Below are positions 1 to 6,107 of a DNA stretch of 64,000 nt, in pieces (the stretch's first letter is position 1; each line of letters starts with the position of its first letter). The notes below the pieces were generated by a model. It was not told the origin of the DNA. It made no database searches and worked only from the letters and a program-made list of their open reading frames with translations. Source of the DNA: Acidiferrobacterales bacterium (GTDB lineage Bacteria; Pseudomonadota; Gammaproteobacteria; Acidiferrobacterales; SZUA-150); assembly GCA_947258385.1 (NCBI GenBank), contig CAMYII010000049.1, forward strand, positions 18,062 through 82,061, read 5' to 3'. Position numbers and translations under genes: made by a program.

Positions 1-5
1 TCCTC

Positions 6-108
6 GAAAAACCAGGGCGCTCGCTAACTCGGACCCAAACACTCAATTAAAAAGCAATTGAGTGTTTGGGCTGCCTCGGCCAAGAGCTCGCGCTGATCCT
101 GGTTTTTC
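6..108. repeat. Nested inverted repeat at left edge
   Basis: Two concentric inverted repeats share a centre near base 52. The inner 15-bp arms (34-48 and 56-70) are perfect complements around a 7-base A-rich loop, and the outer 11-bp arms (6-16 and 98-108, GAAAAACCAGG) are also perfect. The DNA between inner and outer arms is partly complementary too. A further 9-bp inverted repeat (126-134 and 167-175, GCTGACGGG) follows. This could be a REP/MITE-type element or a terminator of a gene left of the window. The stretch 109-357 shows no convincing gene. Confidence 0.6.
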
Positions 109-357
109 TCCGGTACTCAGCGAGGGCTGACGGGATCTAAAACCTTGCCATGCCGACGTTTAGCGACCCGTCAGCGCCATTCGGTCAAAATATTTGAGAT
201 ACGTATTCTAGCCGTGCCAGTAAATTTCGTCTGGGACTATCGGTATGCCGATGGCACATCTGATACCCAGAAGCTGGAGCGGCTTGTGGAGCACGCCATT
301 CCAAGCCATGTAGACCTTCCCGTATAGCCGCGCAAGACAAAAATAATAAGATAAGAA

Positions 358-1404
358 TAAGGGGTCAGGTGTTGAATTGCTAGTTATATAGGTGTGTGGT
401 AGTTTTCTCGCATGGACAAATCCAGGGAGGAGAGTCATGCCGCGAGCTGAAAGGATAGAATACGAAGATGCGTATTACCATGTGATGAATCGTGGACGGC
501 AGCGGCAGCGGATATTCCATGATGATAGTTATTACAAGGCTTTCCTGGTCGGTTTAGAAGAAGCACACAACCGTTTTGGCCTGGAAACTCATGCTTACTG
601 CCTCCTCGGCAATCATTACCACCTGCTAGTCAAAACACCACGCGGCAACCTGAGCCGTTGTATACGACATATCAATGGCCTTTATACCCAGCGGCATAAT
701 CGACTCAAGCGTACCGATGGACCATTATTTCGCGGCCGGTATAAAGCAATTTTAGTTGAAAGCGATGCTTATCTAGCCCAACTGACACGCTATATACACC
801 GCAACCCGATAGATATGAAACTGCCGTTGGTCAACCGACTGGAAACTTATCCATGGTCCAGTTATCCATCCTATGTTAATAAGGTGCCTAGTCCCCCTTG
901 GTTGTATCGAGATGAAACCTACGCCTTGCTTGGGTACAGGAACCGCTATTCAGGATATCGGTCGTTTGTTGAGTTGGGCGTTGATGAGGAGATACGGCAA
1001 TTCTTTGGACAGCCTCGACAGGCGTTATTATTGGGCAGCGATGATTTCAAGGCACGGGTATATGCAGAGGAGGACAACCGCGAACTGGTGCTGAGAATAA
1101 AGAAATGTGAGACGTCATTGCCGGAGGTTAGCGACATTGTTCAGGCAGTCGCCTCCCTTACCGGCGAGGAAGAAAGAGCGATCTACCAGGGTCAACGTGG
1201 TGGAGAAGGACAAGTGGCGCGTTGGTTGGCGATGTACTTATGTCAGAACGTGGGACGTTATCCACTGAAAGAGATAGCAGAGCAATTCGGAATTCGTCAT
1301 ATTAGCGGGGTGACTCACCAGATACGTAAATTGAAGCAGGCGCTGGAAGGTGATGTAGAATTGAGTAAATGCTTAAAACTAGCAATTCAACACCTGACCC
1401 CTTA
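358..1404. mobile_element. RAYT transposon unit bounded by 28-bp perfect inverted repeats
   Basis: The arms 358-385 and 1377-1404 are perfect reverse complements over 28 bp and begin TAAGGGGTCAGG. They bracket a single transposase gene. The right arm lies inside the 3' end of the gene and encodes its last residues up to the stop. REP-associated tyrosine transposases are usually found beside the palindromes they mobilise, so this is probably an autonomous copy. The same GGGTCAG end recurs in the transposase-less element at 12353-12588. Confidence 0.8.
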
Positions 1405-1405
1405 G
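437..1405 (+). CDS. REP-associated tyrosine transposase (RAYT, Y1/HUH family)
   Basis: A 322-residue protein. The HUH metal-binding motif is seen as HYH at residues 60-62 (GNHYHLLVKT), followed by the catalytic tyrosine region RYIHRNPI near residue 119, as in the IS200-like Y1 family that nicks and joins single-stranded DNA. Residues about 240-322 resemble the DnaA C-terminal helix-turn-helix often fused to long RAYTs (RYPLKEIAEQFGIRHISGVTHQIRKL region). I chose ATG 437 because GGGAGGAG stands just upstream; an in-frame ATG at 392 lacks a comparable site. It is intact, with no frameshift, and fills the element bounded by the 28-bp inverted repeats. Confidence 0.88.
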   Translation: MPRAERIEYEDAYYHVMNRGRQRQRIFHDDSYYKAFLVGLEEAHNRFGLETHAYCLLGNHYHLLVKTPRGNLSRCIRHINGLYTQRHNRLKRTDGPLFRGRYKAILVESDAYLAQLTRYIHRNPIDMKLPLVNRLETYPWSSYPSYVNKVPSPPWLYRDETYALLGYRNRYSGYRSFVELGVDEEIRQFFGQPRQALLLGSDDFKARVYAEEDNRELVLRIKKCETSLPEVSDIVQAVASLTGEEERAIYQGQRGGEGQVARWLAMYLCQNVGRYPLKEIAEQFGIRHISGVTHQIRKLKQALEGDVELSKCLKLAIQHLTP

Positions 1406-1532
1406 ACGTTATTGAAAGATGCAGGCGCCGGTCTTTTTATAACGGGCGTTGTGATTGAAATCATTGGCTATGCTTTCGATGAAAGCAATAATAATTAGAT
1501 TGCAGGCGTATATGCACATTTTTGAAATAGCC

Positions 1533-1994
1533 ATGTGGCGAATATTGGTGCTCTTGTCTATTTTGGTAGCGAGCGAAGTGGCCGCGACCGACAATAGACT
1601 TATTGGCACCTGGAAGTCTGATCACGCAAGATCGATGAAATTCATCAGGACTCACACGAAGCTCGAAGATCGGCAGCTGAATTTCCTTGAACAGACCTTA
1701 GGACATATGGTTATCACGTTTTCAGAAACCAGCGTCAGCGCAACTATGCCTGACATAGAAGTCGAGACAAGCGGGAAGCGTCAGTTGCTACCTGGAATGA
1801 CGGAGAGCAGTCCGTATCGCGTTATTGGAACTGACCACAATACGGTAGCAATATTAACCGAAAATGATCAAGGCGAGGACTGGCTCATTGTCTATCATTT
1901 CGTAGGCAAAGATGTGTTCTGGGTGTATTTCGATGGTGCTGGAGACGGTCTCGTTGATCTCAATATCAGGGAGTACTTCTCAAGGGTTCAGTGA
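1533..1994 (+). CDS. Small exported protein, lipocalin-like
   Basis: About 153 residues. From ATG 1533 the product starts with a signal peptide (MWRILVLLSILVASEVAA) and continues with IGTWKSD, an opening typical of small lipocalin-like or DUF beta-barrel proteins that begin with a G-x-W motif. The rest alternates hydrophobic and polar residues as expected of beta strands. An in-frame upstream ATG at 1455 would put 26 extra residues before the signal peptide and is less likely. It stands alone just downstream of the transposon. No catalytic motif is visible and its role is unknown. Confidence 0.55.
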   Translation: MWRILVLLSILVASEVAATDNRLIGTWKSDHARSMKFIRTHTKLEDRQLNFLEQTLGHMVITFSETSVSATMPDIEVETSGKRQLLPGMTESSPYRVIGTDHNTVAILTENDQGEDWLIVYHFVGKDVFWVYFDGAGDGLVDLNIREYFSRVQ

Positions 1995-2080
1995 GTTTAG
2001 AAAAATTAAGTTGGTATCGAATTACCATCCTTCAGTATTAAAAGAACGTAGCAAGACGCGAAAAACTAGGATCTCAAAAT

Positions 2081-2293
2081 TTGTCCAAGAAACCAAAAAA
2101 AGACGAACTGATTTCATTGTCTGAAGCTGCGGAGATTTACGGCTTTACGGCGGATTATTTTCAGAAGTTGGCGAAGCGGGAGCGGTTGAAGGCGAGGAAG
2201 ATCGGCAAGCAGTGGGTGACGACACCGGCGGATGTGGAGGCGTTTATTAAAAGCCGTGTGGTGCGGGGGGTGTATCGGGACGACATTAACTGA
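2081..2293 (+). CDS. Small helix-turn-helix protein, excisionase/MerR-like
   Basis: A 70-residue protein whose core (SLSEAAEIYGFTADYFQKLA, then KIGKQWVTTPADVEAFI) matches the winged-helix HTH_17 domain of excisionase-type DNA-binding proteins. It starts at TTG with a lysine-rich tail. Such proteins act as recombination directionality factors or small regulators. No integrase is next to it, so a role in mobilising the following XRE array is only a possibility. Confidence 0.65.
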   Translation: MSKKPKKDELISLSEAAEIYGFTADYFQKLAKRERLKARKIGKQWVTTPADVEAFIKSRVVRGVYRDDIN

Positions 2294-2302
2294 AGTTTTT
2301 TC

Positions 2303-2329
2303 TTGACAATATCCGGATATCCAGATAAT
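2303..2329 (+). promoter_or_regulatory. Putative promoter with palindrome in the spacer
   Basis: TTGACA (2303-2308) is followed after 15 bp by GATAAT (2324-2329). The spacer holds the 12-bp palindrome ATATCCGGATAT, a candidate operator. It lies immediately upstream of the double-hairpin region and the first XRE copy. Confidence 0.4.
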
Positions 2330-2362
2330 GTAACAGTGTCGTTTTACGTTCATAAAAAAGCA

Positions 2363-2429
2363 TCGCCCCGGAGATGGTTGCACATCCCCGAGGCGACTCA
2401 CCCCAAGCATGGCGTAACATGACTTGGGG
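2363..2429 (+). ncRNA. Two consecutive stable hairpins (candidate structured RNA)
   Basis: Hairpin 1 spans 2363-2396: 12 base pairs with two symmetric single mismatches and a six-base loop (77-82). Hairpin 2 spans 2401-2429: CCCCAAG pairs with CTTGGGG, and CATG with CATG above a bulged A, again with a six-base loop. They sit in a gene-free stretch (2294-2656) between a promoter-like sequence and the first XRE gene. They could be a leader, a small RNA or a REP pair; no known RNA family was recognised. Confidence 0.35.
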
Positions 2430-2576
2430 CTGTGTAGAGTATACATCACATCGAGAGTAGAGTAGGGCGGTTTGGGTTGTGGTTGGTGTGGCCGGCTGCG
2501 CCTTGCTCTGCGTTCGGTGTGTGGGTGTCTCAAAGCGGCCCTGGGTCTTCCCGGGCGTTCGGTGGGTGGGTGTCTC

Positions 2577-2611
2577 AAAGCGGCCCTGGGGCTTCCCGGG
2601 GCCGCTTTTTT
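2577..2611 (+). terminator. GC hairpin plus T-run before XRE copy 1
   Basis: AAAGCGGCCC pairs with GGGCCGCTTT and is followed by six T. A truncated direct copy of the same sequence lies just upstream (2527-2555), so the unit is duplicated in tandem here. Similar hairpins precede the other XRE copies at 4390 and 5682. Confidence 0.7.
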
Positions 2612-2656
2612 GTGGGCCGGAAGAAAAAAACCTTTTCAAACAAAAAGGAGGTCCCC

Positions 2657-2977
2657 ATGTCACCCGAGAACATCCCCACCCGCATCCGCACGACCCTCGC
2701 CCAGAAGCTCCGCTTCCTGCGCTTCACCCGCGGCTGGTCGCAAGAGGTCTTGGCCGAGCTGGCCGGGCTTCATAGGACATATATTAGCCAAATTGAAAGA
2801 GGGCAGGTCAATGTCAGCATCGACAACCTGGAGAAGCTAGCCGACGCCTTCGAGCTCCCCGTCCCGGAGTTATTGACACCCCCCAGCCCCGCGGACCTTG
2901 CCGAGCATTTCAAGGACCTGGGCATCGAAGAGCCGCGGGCATACTATGGCCCGGTTGCGGTAGGGATGGTGCATTAG
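2657..2977 (+). CDS. XRE-family transcriptional regulator (intact copy 1)
   Basis: A 106-residue protein with a Cro/CI-type helix-turn-helix at about residues 15-65 (LRFTRGWSQEVLAELAG, then HRTYISQIERGQ). The C-terminal tail (DLAEHFKDLGIEEPRAYYGP) is conserved in the broken copies. ATG 2657 follows AAAAAGGAGG, a strong ribosome site. It is the only complete member of an array of paralogues (4468, 5761/6651 and scraps at 3646, 17390 and 12917). Such proteins usually bind inverted repeats; the GTAAA-N7-TTTAC repeats in the cargo promoters are candidate targets, which is inference. Confidence 0.85.
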   Translation: MSPENIPTRIRTTLAQKLRFLRFTRGWSQEVLAELAGLHRTYISQIERGQVNVSIDNLEKLADAFELPVPELLTPPSPADLAEHFKDLGIEEPRAYYGPVAVGMVH

Positions 2978-3006
2978 TCTTATAGAAATCTACTGCTAGC
3001 GTGGCG

Positions 3007-3049
3007 GTTGGCAGGGGCCGACTGTATTAGCGTCGGGTCCCCCGCCAAC
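3007..3049. repeat. Palindrome behind XRE copy 1
   Basis: GTTGGC, GGGG and CCGAC on the left arm pair with GTCGG, CCCC and GCCAAC on the right around a nine-base loop, with one mismatch and a two-base bulge. A palindrome of this kind follows every XRE 3' end in the array. There is no T-run. Confidence 0.6.
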
Positions 3050-3065
3050 TTCGCCAATCGCGCGG

Positions 3066-3094
3066 TTGACATATACATATAATATACATATAAT
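3066..3094 (+). promoter_or_regulatory. Consensus sigma-70 promoter of brnTA
   Basis: TTGACA (3066-3071), a 17-bp spacer and TATAAT (3089-3094) match the consensus perfectly. The region also holds a direct repeat of CATATAAT, a plausible BrnA operator, since BrnA antitoxins repress their own promoter. The predicted start of transcription (about 3101) coincides with the brnT start codon, so the message may be leaderless. Confidence 0.8.
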
Positions 3095-3101
3095 CCGTAT
3101 T

Positions 3102-3374
3102 ATGGACGTCCATTGGGACCCTGCCAAGGCTAAGGCAAACTATAAAAAACACGGAGTGCGTTTTTCGGACGCTGAAATGGTGCTCTACGATCCAATGGCG
3201 TTGTCGTTTGAGGACAGCAATGCGGTGGGGGAACAACGGTTTGTGGCAATAGGGCGCGATGCCATGGAAAATGTGACGGTTGTCGTTTATGCGTATCGCA
3301 ATGAACATATACGACTGATATCCGCACGGCGCGCCACCCGAAAAGAGATCCGAAGCTATGAAGAAGGAATATGA
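3102..3374 (+). CDS. brnT: BrnT family toxin (ribonuclease)
   Basis: A 90-residue protein with the BrnT/DUF497 fold: WDPAKAKANYKKHGVRFSDAEMV at the N-terminus, then RFVAIGRD and VVVYAYRNEHIRLISARRATRKEIRSYEE. BrnT toxins cleave RNA and are neutralised by BrnA. ATG 3102 is the natural start of the family; the in-frame extension to 3066 would be translated promoter DNA. It overlaps the antitoxin gene by 17 bases, as usual for brnTA. Confidence 0.9.
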   Translation: MDVHWDPAKAKANYKKHGVRFSDAEMVLYDPMALSFEDSNAVGEQRFVAIGRDAMENVTVVVYAYRNEHIRLISARRATRKEIRSYEEGI

Positions 3375-3609
3375 TTTCAAAGGTGCGAAGCGGGGCGCAG
3401 TCATTCCGCAGAAGGGAAAATCGCGGATCACAATCTATCTTGATAATGACATTCTGGATGCGTTTCGTGATAAAGCAGATGCAGCGGGCCGGGGTTATCA
3501 GACCATGATCAATGACGCCCTGCGGGAATATTTGTTTAAATCAAGCAAAGCCATAGATGCGGAGACCCTGCGCCGCATCATCCGCGAAGAGCTGCGTAAA
3601 GCTTCCTAG
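3358..3609 (+). CDS. brnA: BrnA family antitoxin
   Basis: An 83-residue protein. The central segment KSRITIYLDNDILDAFRDKADAAGRGYQTMINDALREYL is a ribbon-helix-helix DNA-binding domain typical of BrnA. The family binds BrnT through the N-terminal part and represses the operon with it. The gene is intact and co-transcribed with brnT. About 36 bases behind the stop begins a scrap identical to the end of an XRE gene. Confidence 0.9.
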   Translation: MKKEYDFKGAKRGAVIPQKGKSRITIYLDNDILDAFRDKADAAGRGYQTMINDALREYLFKSSKAIDAETLRRIIREELRKAS

Positions 3610-3645
3610 AGTGGGATAACCTGCACCTTGGCTCAATACCGTCCA

Positions 3646-3669
3646 GCGGCGGTGGGCATGGTGCATTAG
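3646..3669 (+). pseudogene. 3' scrap of an XRE gene
   Basis: The bases GCGGTGGGCATGGTGCATTAG match the last codons (AVGMVH stop) of the XRE copies. No other part of the gene is present. It shows that BrnTA is bracketed by XRE-derived sequence on both sides. Confidence 0.6.
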
Positions 3670-3703
3670 GTGTCTCGACCATTCCTGCAAGATAGACACC
3701 AAT

Positions 3704-3733
3704 CGACTGGCGGGGACTGGTCCCTGCCAGTCG
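3704..3733. repeat. Palindrome behind the XRE scrap
   Basis: CGACTGGC and GGGAC pair with GTCCC and GCCAGTCG with one G-T pair, leaving a two-base centre. The position behind an XRE 3' end matches the other palindromes of the array. Confidence 0.6.
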
Positions 3734-3769
3734 CCGTTATTCTCGCATCCGCGACACGAACAAATCGGC

Positions 3770-3798
3770 TTGAAAACTTGGCGAAACAACGGTTTACT
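3770..3798 (+). promoter_or_regulatory. Array promoter module 1 (TTGAAA-N17-TTTACT)
   Basis: TTGAAA (3770-3775) and TTTACT (3793-3798) are separated by exactly 17 bp, as in the modules at 4975 and 6022. Flanking bases are conserved as well. It lies 50 bases before the addiction antitoxin gene and is the probable promoter of that operon. Confidence 0.6.
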
Positions 3799-3848
3799 AT
3801 GGCAATATACTGACAAGTTTGTATCGATAAAGTAAAGGTGAAACAGCA

Positions 3849-4061
3849 ATGGCCACTCCAAAAGACATCCTGAAAGACGCATTGTCCCTGACACCAACGG
3901 AGAAAGCGGAGTTGGTTGACGAGTTGCTTTCCAGTCTTGACGAGCCGGATAAAGAAATTGACGAATTATGGGTCAAGGAGGCAGAGAGTCGAATCGATGC
4001 CTATGATCAAGGAAAGCTCAAGGCGGTATCGTTGGAGAAAGTCCTGGAAAAATACAAGTAA
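3849..4061 (+). CDS. Addiction module antitoxin (TIGR02574-type)
   Basis: A 70-residue acidic protein of the family typically paired with ParE/RelE toxins: PKDILKDALSLTPTEKAELVDELLSSLD, followed by a helical tail ending in EKVLEKYK. ATG 3849 follows AAAGGTGAAACAGCA. The partner toxin begins 7 bases after its stop but is broken, so the antitoxin may now be an orphan. Confidence 0.85.
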   Translation: MATPKDILKDALSLTPTEKAELVDELLSSLDEPDKEIDELWVKEAESRIDAYDQGKLKAVSLEKVLEKYK

Positions 4062-4068
4062 AACCGCG

Positions 4069-4359
4069 ATGCGCATCCGCTTTCTAGAGATCGCCGAGAT
4101 CGAACTGGACGAGGCTATTGGATATTACAATTACGAAGCGCCGGGGCTGGGTGACGCATTTCTCACTGAAGTACTCGACACACTGGACAGAATAGGAAAG
4201 TTTCCCGAGGCCTGGCACCCGTGTTCCAAACGGACGCGATGATGTCAGGTACGACGTTTTCCTTACGGTATCATTTATCAAATCCGGGAAAAGGAAATCC
4301 TGGTCATCGCCGTTTCGCATTTGCACAGGCGGCCGGATTACTGTAAAGACCGAATATAG
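4069..4359 (+). pseudogene. ParE/RelE-type toxin with in-frame stop
   Basis: The frame starts MRIRFLEIAEIELDEAIGYY, continues through the ParE-like PGLGDAFLTEVLDTLDRI, and hits TGA at 4240-4242 (codon 58). Reading on in the same frame gives VRRFPYGIIYQI and EILVIAVSHLHRRPDY, exactly the rest of a ParE toxin, ending at TAG 4357. A single CGA-to-TGA change would explain the stop. The product would lack the C-terminal strands that carry the toxin's active face, so it is most likely inactive. Confidence 0.85.
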
Positions 4360-4389
4360 AAAGTATAAGTTCTTATGTATGGATATTTC

Positions 4390-4424
4390 AAAGCGGCCCT
4401 GGGTTTTCCCGGGGCCGCTTTTTT
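4390..4424 (+). terminator. GC hairpin plus T-run before XRE copy 2
   Basis: The same AAAGCGGCCC...GGGCCGCTTTTTT structure as at 2577, again followed by GTGGGCCGGAAG and the AAAAAGGAGG ribosome site. It would end the ParE transcript. Confidence 0.7.
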
Positions 4425-4467
4425 GTGGGCCGGAAGTAAATCCTTTAACAACAAAAAGGAGGTCCCG

Positions 4468-4840
4468 ATGTCACCCGAGAAAATTCCCACCCGTATCCGC
4501 ACGACCCTCGCCCAAAAAATGCGCTTTCTGCGCTTCACCCGCGGCTGGTCACAGGAGGTCCTGGCCGAGCTGGCCGGCTTGCATCGCACCTACATCAGCC
4601 AGATCGAACGGGGCCAGGTCAGCGCCGCTCCTGTGCATCCTGCACCCGCGGCATTAGTCCTTCCTTGGACGTCATGTCAGCGTGGACAATTTGGAAAAAC
4701 TCGCCGACGCCTTCGAGCTGCCGGTGCCCGAGCTCCTCACGCCCCCCAGCCCGGCAGACCTCGCCGAGCATTTCAAGGATCTGGGCATCGAAGAGCCGCG
4801 GGCCTACTACGGTCCGGTGGTGGTAGGTATGGTGCATTAG
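4468..4840 (+). pseudogene. XRE regulator copy 2, frameshifted by a 53-bp insertion
   Basis: From ATG 4468 the first 51 codons match copy 1 (LRFTRGWSQEVLAELAGLHR region). A 53-bp insertion at 4621-4673 shifts the frame. The remaining C-terminal coding sequence (LADAFELPVPELL, then DLAEHFKDLGIEEPRAYYGP) is intact in another frame and ends at TAG 4838-4840. The insert is homologous to the one in copy 3. The helix-turn-helix half might still be made, as a fusion to unrelated residues. Confidence 0.85.
4621..4673 (-). repeat. 53-bp short repeat inserted in XRE copy 2
   Basis: Compared with copy 1, exactly 53 extra bases interrupt the gene. The insert aligns end to end with the 53-base insert at 5816-5868 (same length, roughly three quarters identical by eye). 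In reverse complement it has the layout of the repeats at 27702 and 43832: a GTCCAAGGAAGGAC-type palindrome, then GCGG and AGGATGCA. Confidence 0.7.
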
Positions 4841-4861
4841 CCGTATAAACCGCGAGGATCG

Positions 4862-4899
4862 GGCTACCGCCGGCGGCTCTAATAGCTGCTGGCGGGGCC
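4862..4899. repeat. Palindrome behind XRE copy 2
   Basis: GGC, CCGCC and GCT on the left pair with AGC, GGCGG and GCC on the right with several mismatches. The placement, about 20 bases after the XRE stop, fits the array pattern. Confidence 0.45.
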
Positions 4900-4974
4900 T
4901 AATCCTTGCAAATTGCCCCAGTTTTCAAGATGGCGATACAACGCTAAGGCATTGTCGGGATATGAAAAATACGC

Positions 4975-5003
4975 TTGAAAAATAAGTAAATCAGAGGTTT
5001 ACT
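4975..5003 (+). promoter_or_regulatory. Array promoter module 2 (TTGAAA-N17-TTTACT)
   Basis: TTGAAA (4975-4980), 17-bp spacer, TTTACT (4998-5003). The inverted repeat GTAAA-N7-TTTAC (4986-5002) overlaps the -10 element. It lies upstream of the DUF4160/DUF2442 pair. Confidence 0.6.
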
Positions 5004-5112
5004 CCAAGGTATTGGTAGATAGAATATTATCGTGCGCAATGTTATTGCACTGCGCTAGCGGTATAATTAAACAAATAGTCAGTCGAAACCAACAACAAGG
5101 GACTTTTGACTA

Positions 5113-5373
5113 ATGCCGACTGTGTTGCGAGTTGGCCCTTATCGGTTCTTTTTTTATGCGAGCGACCGTGATGAGCCACAGCACGTACATGTAGAGCATG
5201 ACGAAAAGATTGCAAAGTTTTGGTTTGATCCGGTTCGGTTGCAGAGAAGTGGTGGATTCAGCCGCGTAGAAATCGGCCGGATTCATCGAATTATCGAAGA
5301 TCACCAAGCAGAATTAGTGGAGGCGTGGAATGACTACTTCGGCGGTAGAGTTGGAAATTCCAGATGCCATTGA
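5113..5373 (+). CDS. DUF4160 domain protein
   Basis: An 86-residue protein with the DUF4160 hallmarks: GPYRFFFYASDRDEPQHVHVEHDEKIAKFWFDP, then a helical part IHRIIEDHQAELVEAWNDYFG. DUF4160 genes are regularly found directly before DUF2442 genes in a toxin-antitoxin-like arrangement, as here with a 44-base overlap. Biochemical function is not established. Its promoter is probably the array module at 4975. Confidence 0.85.
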   Translation: MPTVLRVGPYRFFFYASDRDEPQHVHVEHDEKIAKFWFDPVRLQRSGGFSRVEIGRIHRIIEDHQAELVEAWNDYFGGRVGNSRCH

Positions 5374-5632
5374 CGTGTCGGTCACCGAAGACACCCTCAA
5401 TGTGGAGCTAAGTGACGGGCGAAGCATTTCGGTGCCGCTTGAGTGGTACCCGAGGCTCGTTCACGCCACGTCGGATGAACGCGCAAAATGGAGGCTCATT
5501 GGCCGAGGCCAAGGAATTCATTGGGAAGACCTCGACGAAGATATCAGTGTAGAAGGGATCTTGGCCGGTAGACCATCCGGGGAGAGTCAGACGTCTTTTA
5601 AGAAATGGCTTGCTGAACGCAAATCCCACTGA
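5330..5632 (+). CDS. DUF2442 domain protein
   Basis: A 100-residue protein. VSVTEDTLNVELSDGRSISVPLEWYPRLVHATSDERAKW and GQGIHWEDLDEDISVEGILAG are the diagnostic DUF2442 segments. It overlaps DUF4160 and is presumably its partner; which of the two would be toxic is unknown to me. It is intact and ends 50 bases before the next terminator/XRE unit. Confidence 0.88.
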   Translation: MTTSAVELEIPDAIDVSVTEDTLNVELSDGRSISVPLEWYPRLVHATSDERAKWRLIGRGQGIHWEDLDEDISVEGILAGRPSGESQTSFKKWLAERKSH

Positions 5633-5681
5633 AAACTAACTGTAGTTTTAAAGAATTAGATTTGTTGTATGTGGGTGTCTC

Positions 5682-5716
5682 AAAGCGGCCCTGGGTCTTC
5701 CCGGGGTCGCTTTTTT
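5682..5716 (+). terminator. GC hairpin plus T-run before XRE copy 3
   Basis: AAAGCGGCCC...GGGGTCGCTTTTTT with one changed base in the right arm, preceded by the same GTGGGTGTCTC as at copy 1. Confidence 0.65.
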
Positions 5717-5760
5717 GTGGCCCGGAAGAAAAACCTTTCAACAACAAAAAGTAGATCCCC

Positions 5761-5952
5761 ATGTCACCCGAGGAAAACCCCACCCGCATTCGTATGATCC
5801 TCGCCCAGAAACTGCGGCGTCGCTCCCGCCTTCCTGCCTCCCGCGACACTAGTCCGTCCCTGGACGTCGTCCTGCGTTTCACCCGCGGCTGGAGCAGGCG
5901 CTGCGTAGCGAGCGCCCTTGGGGTGAGGTCCTGGCTGGCCGAGCAGGGGTAA
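5761..5952 (+). pseudogene. XRE regulator copy 3, 5' part with two insertions
   Basis: ATG 5761 and the first 18 codons match copy 1. A 53-bp repeat (5816-5868) is inserted, then FTRGW resumes, a second insert of about 30 bp (near 5893-5923) follows, and homology stops around 5946. The missing 3' part lies 700 bases downstream at 6651-6806, with a lipoprotein gene between. The weak ribosome site AAAAAGTAGA has also decayed. Confidence 0.75.
5816..5868 (-). repeat. 53-bp short repeat inserted in XRE copy 3
   Basis: Same length and orientation as the insert at 4621-4673 but at a different point of the gene, so the two insertions were independent. In reverse complement it begins GACGTCCAGGGACGGAC. 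Confidence 0.7.
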
Positions 5953-6021
5953 CGGCTGCTAGCGGGTTAAGAATCCCGCTAGTGGTCTAAGCGCGTACTA
6001 GCGAGACAAGATTCAATTACC

Positions 6022-6050
6022 TTGAAAACACGGTAAATCGGCGCTTTACT
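6022..6050 (+). promoter_or_regulatory. Array promoter module 3 (TTGAAA-N17-TTTACT)
   Basis: TTGAAA (6022-6027), 17-bp spacer, TTTACT (6045-6050), with GTAAA-N7-TTTAC (6033-6049) across the -10. It lies 58 bases before the lipoprotein gene. A perfect CTAGCGGG/CCCGCTAG palindrome lies just upstream (about 5959-5982). Confidence 0.6.
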
Positions 6051-6107
6051 ACCTTAAATATGCCTGTGCACCCGTATATTCAAATGTCATGTTTTTGGTA
6101 AAGCGAT

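Noticed and set aside
145-327. Open frame with FVWDYRYADG segment, faintly like an IS605 OrfB start
   Set aside because: Only 60 codons, no ribosome site, no further transposase motif; probably chance.
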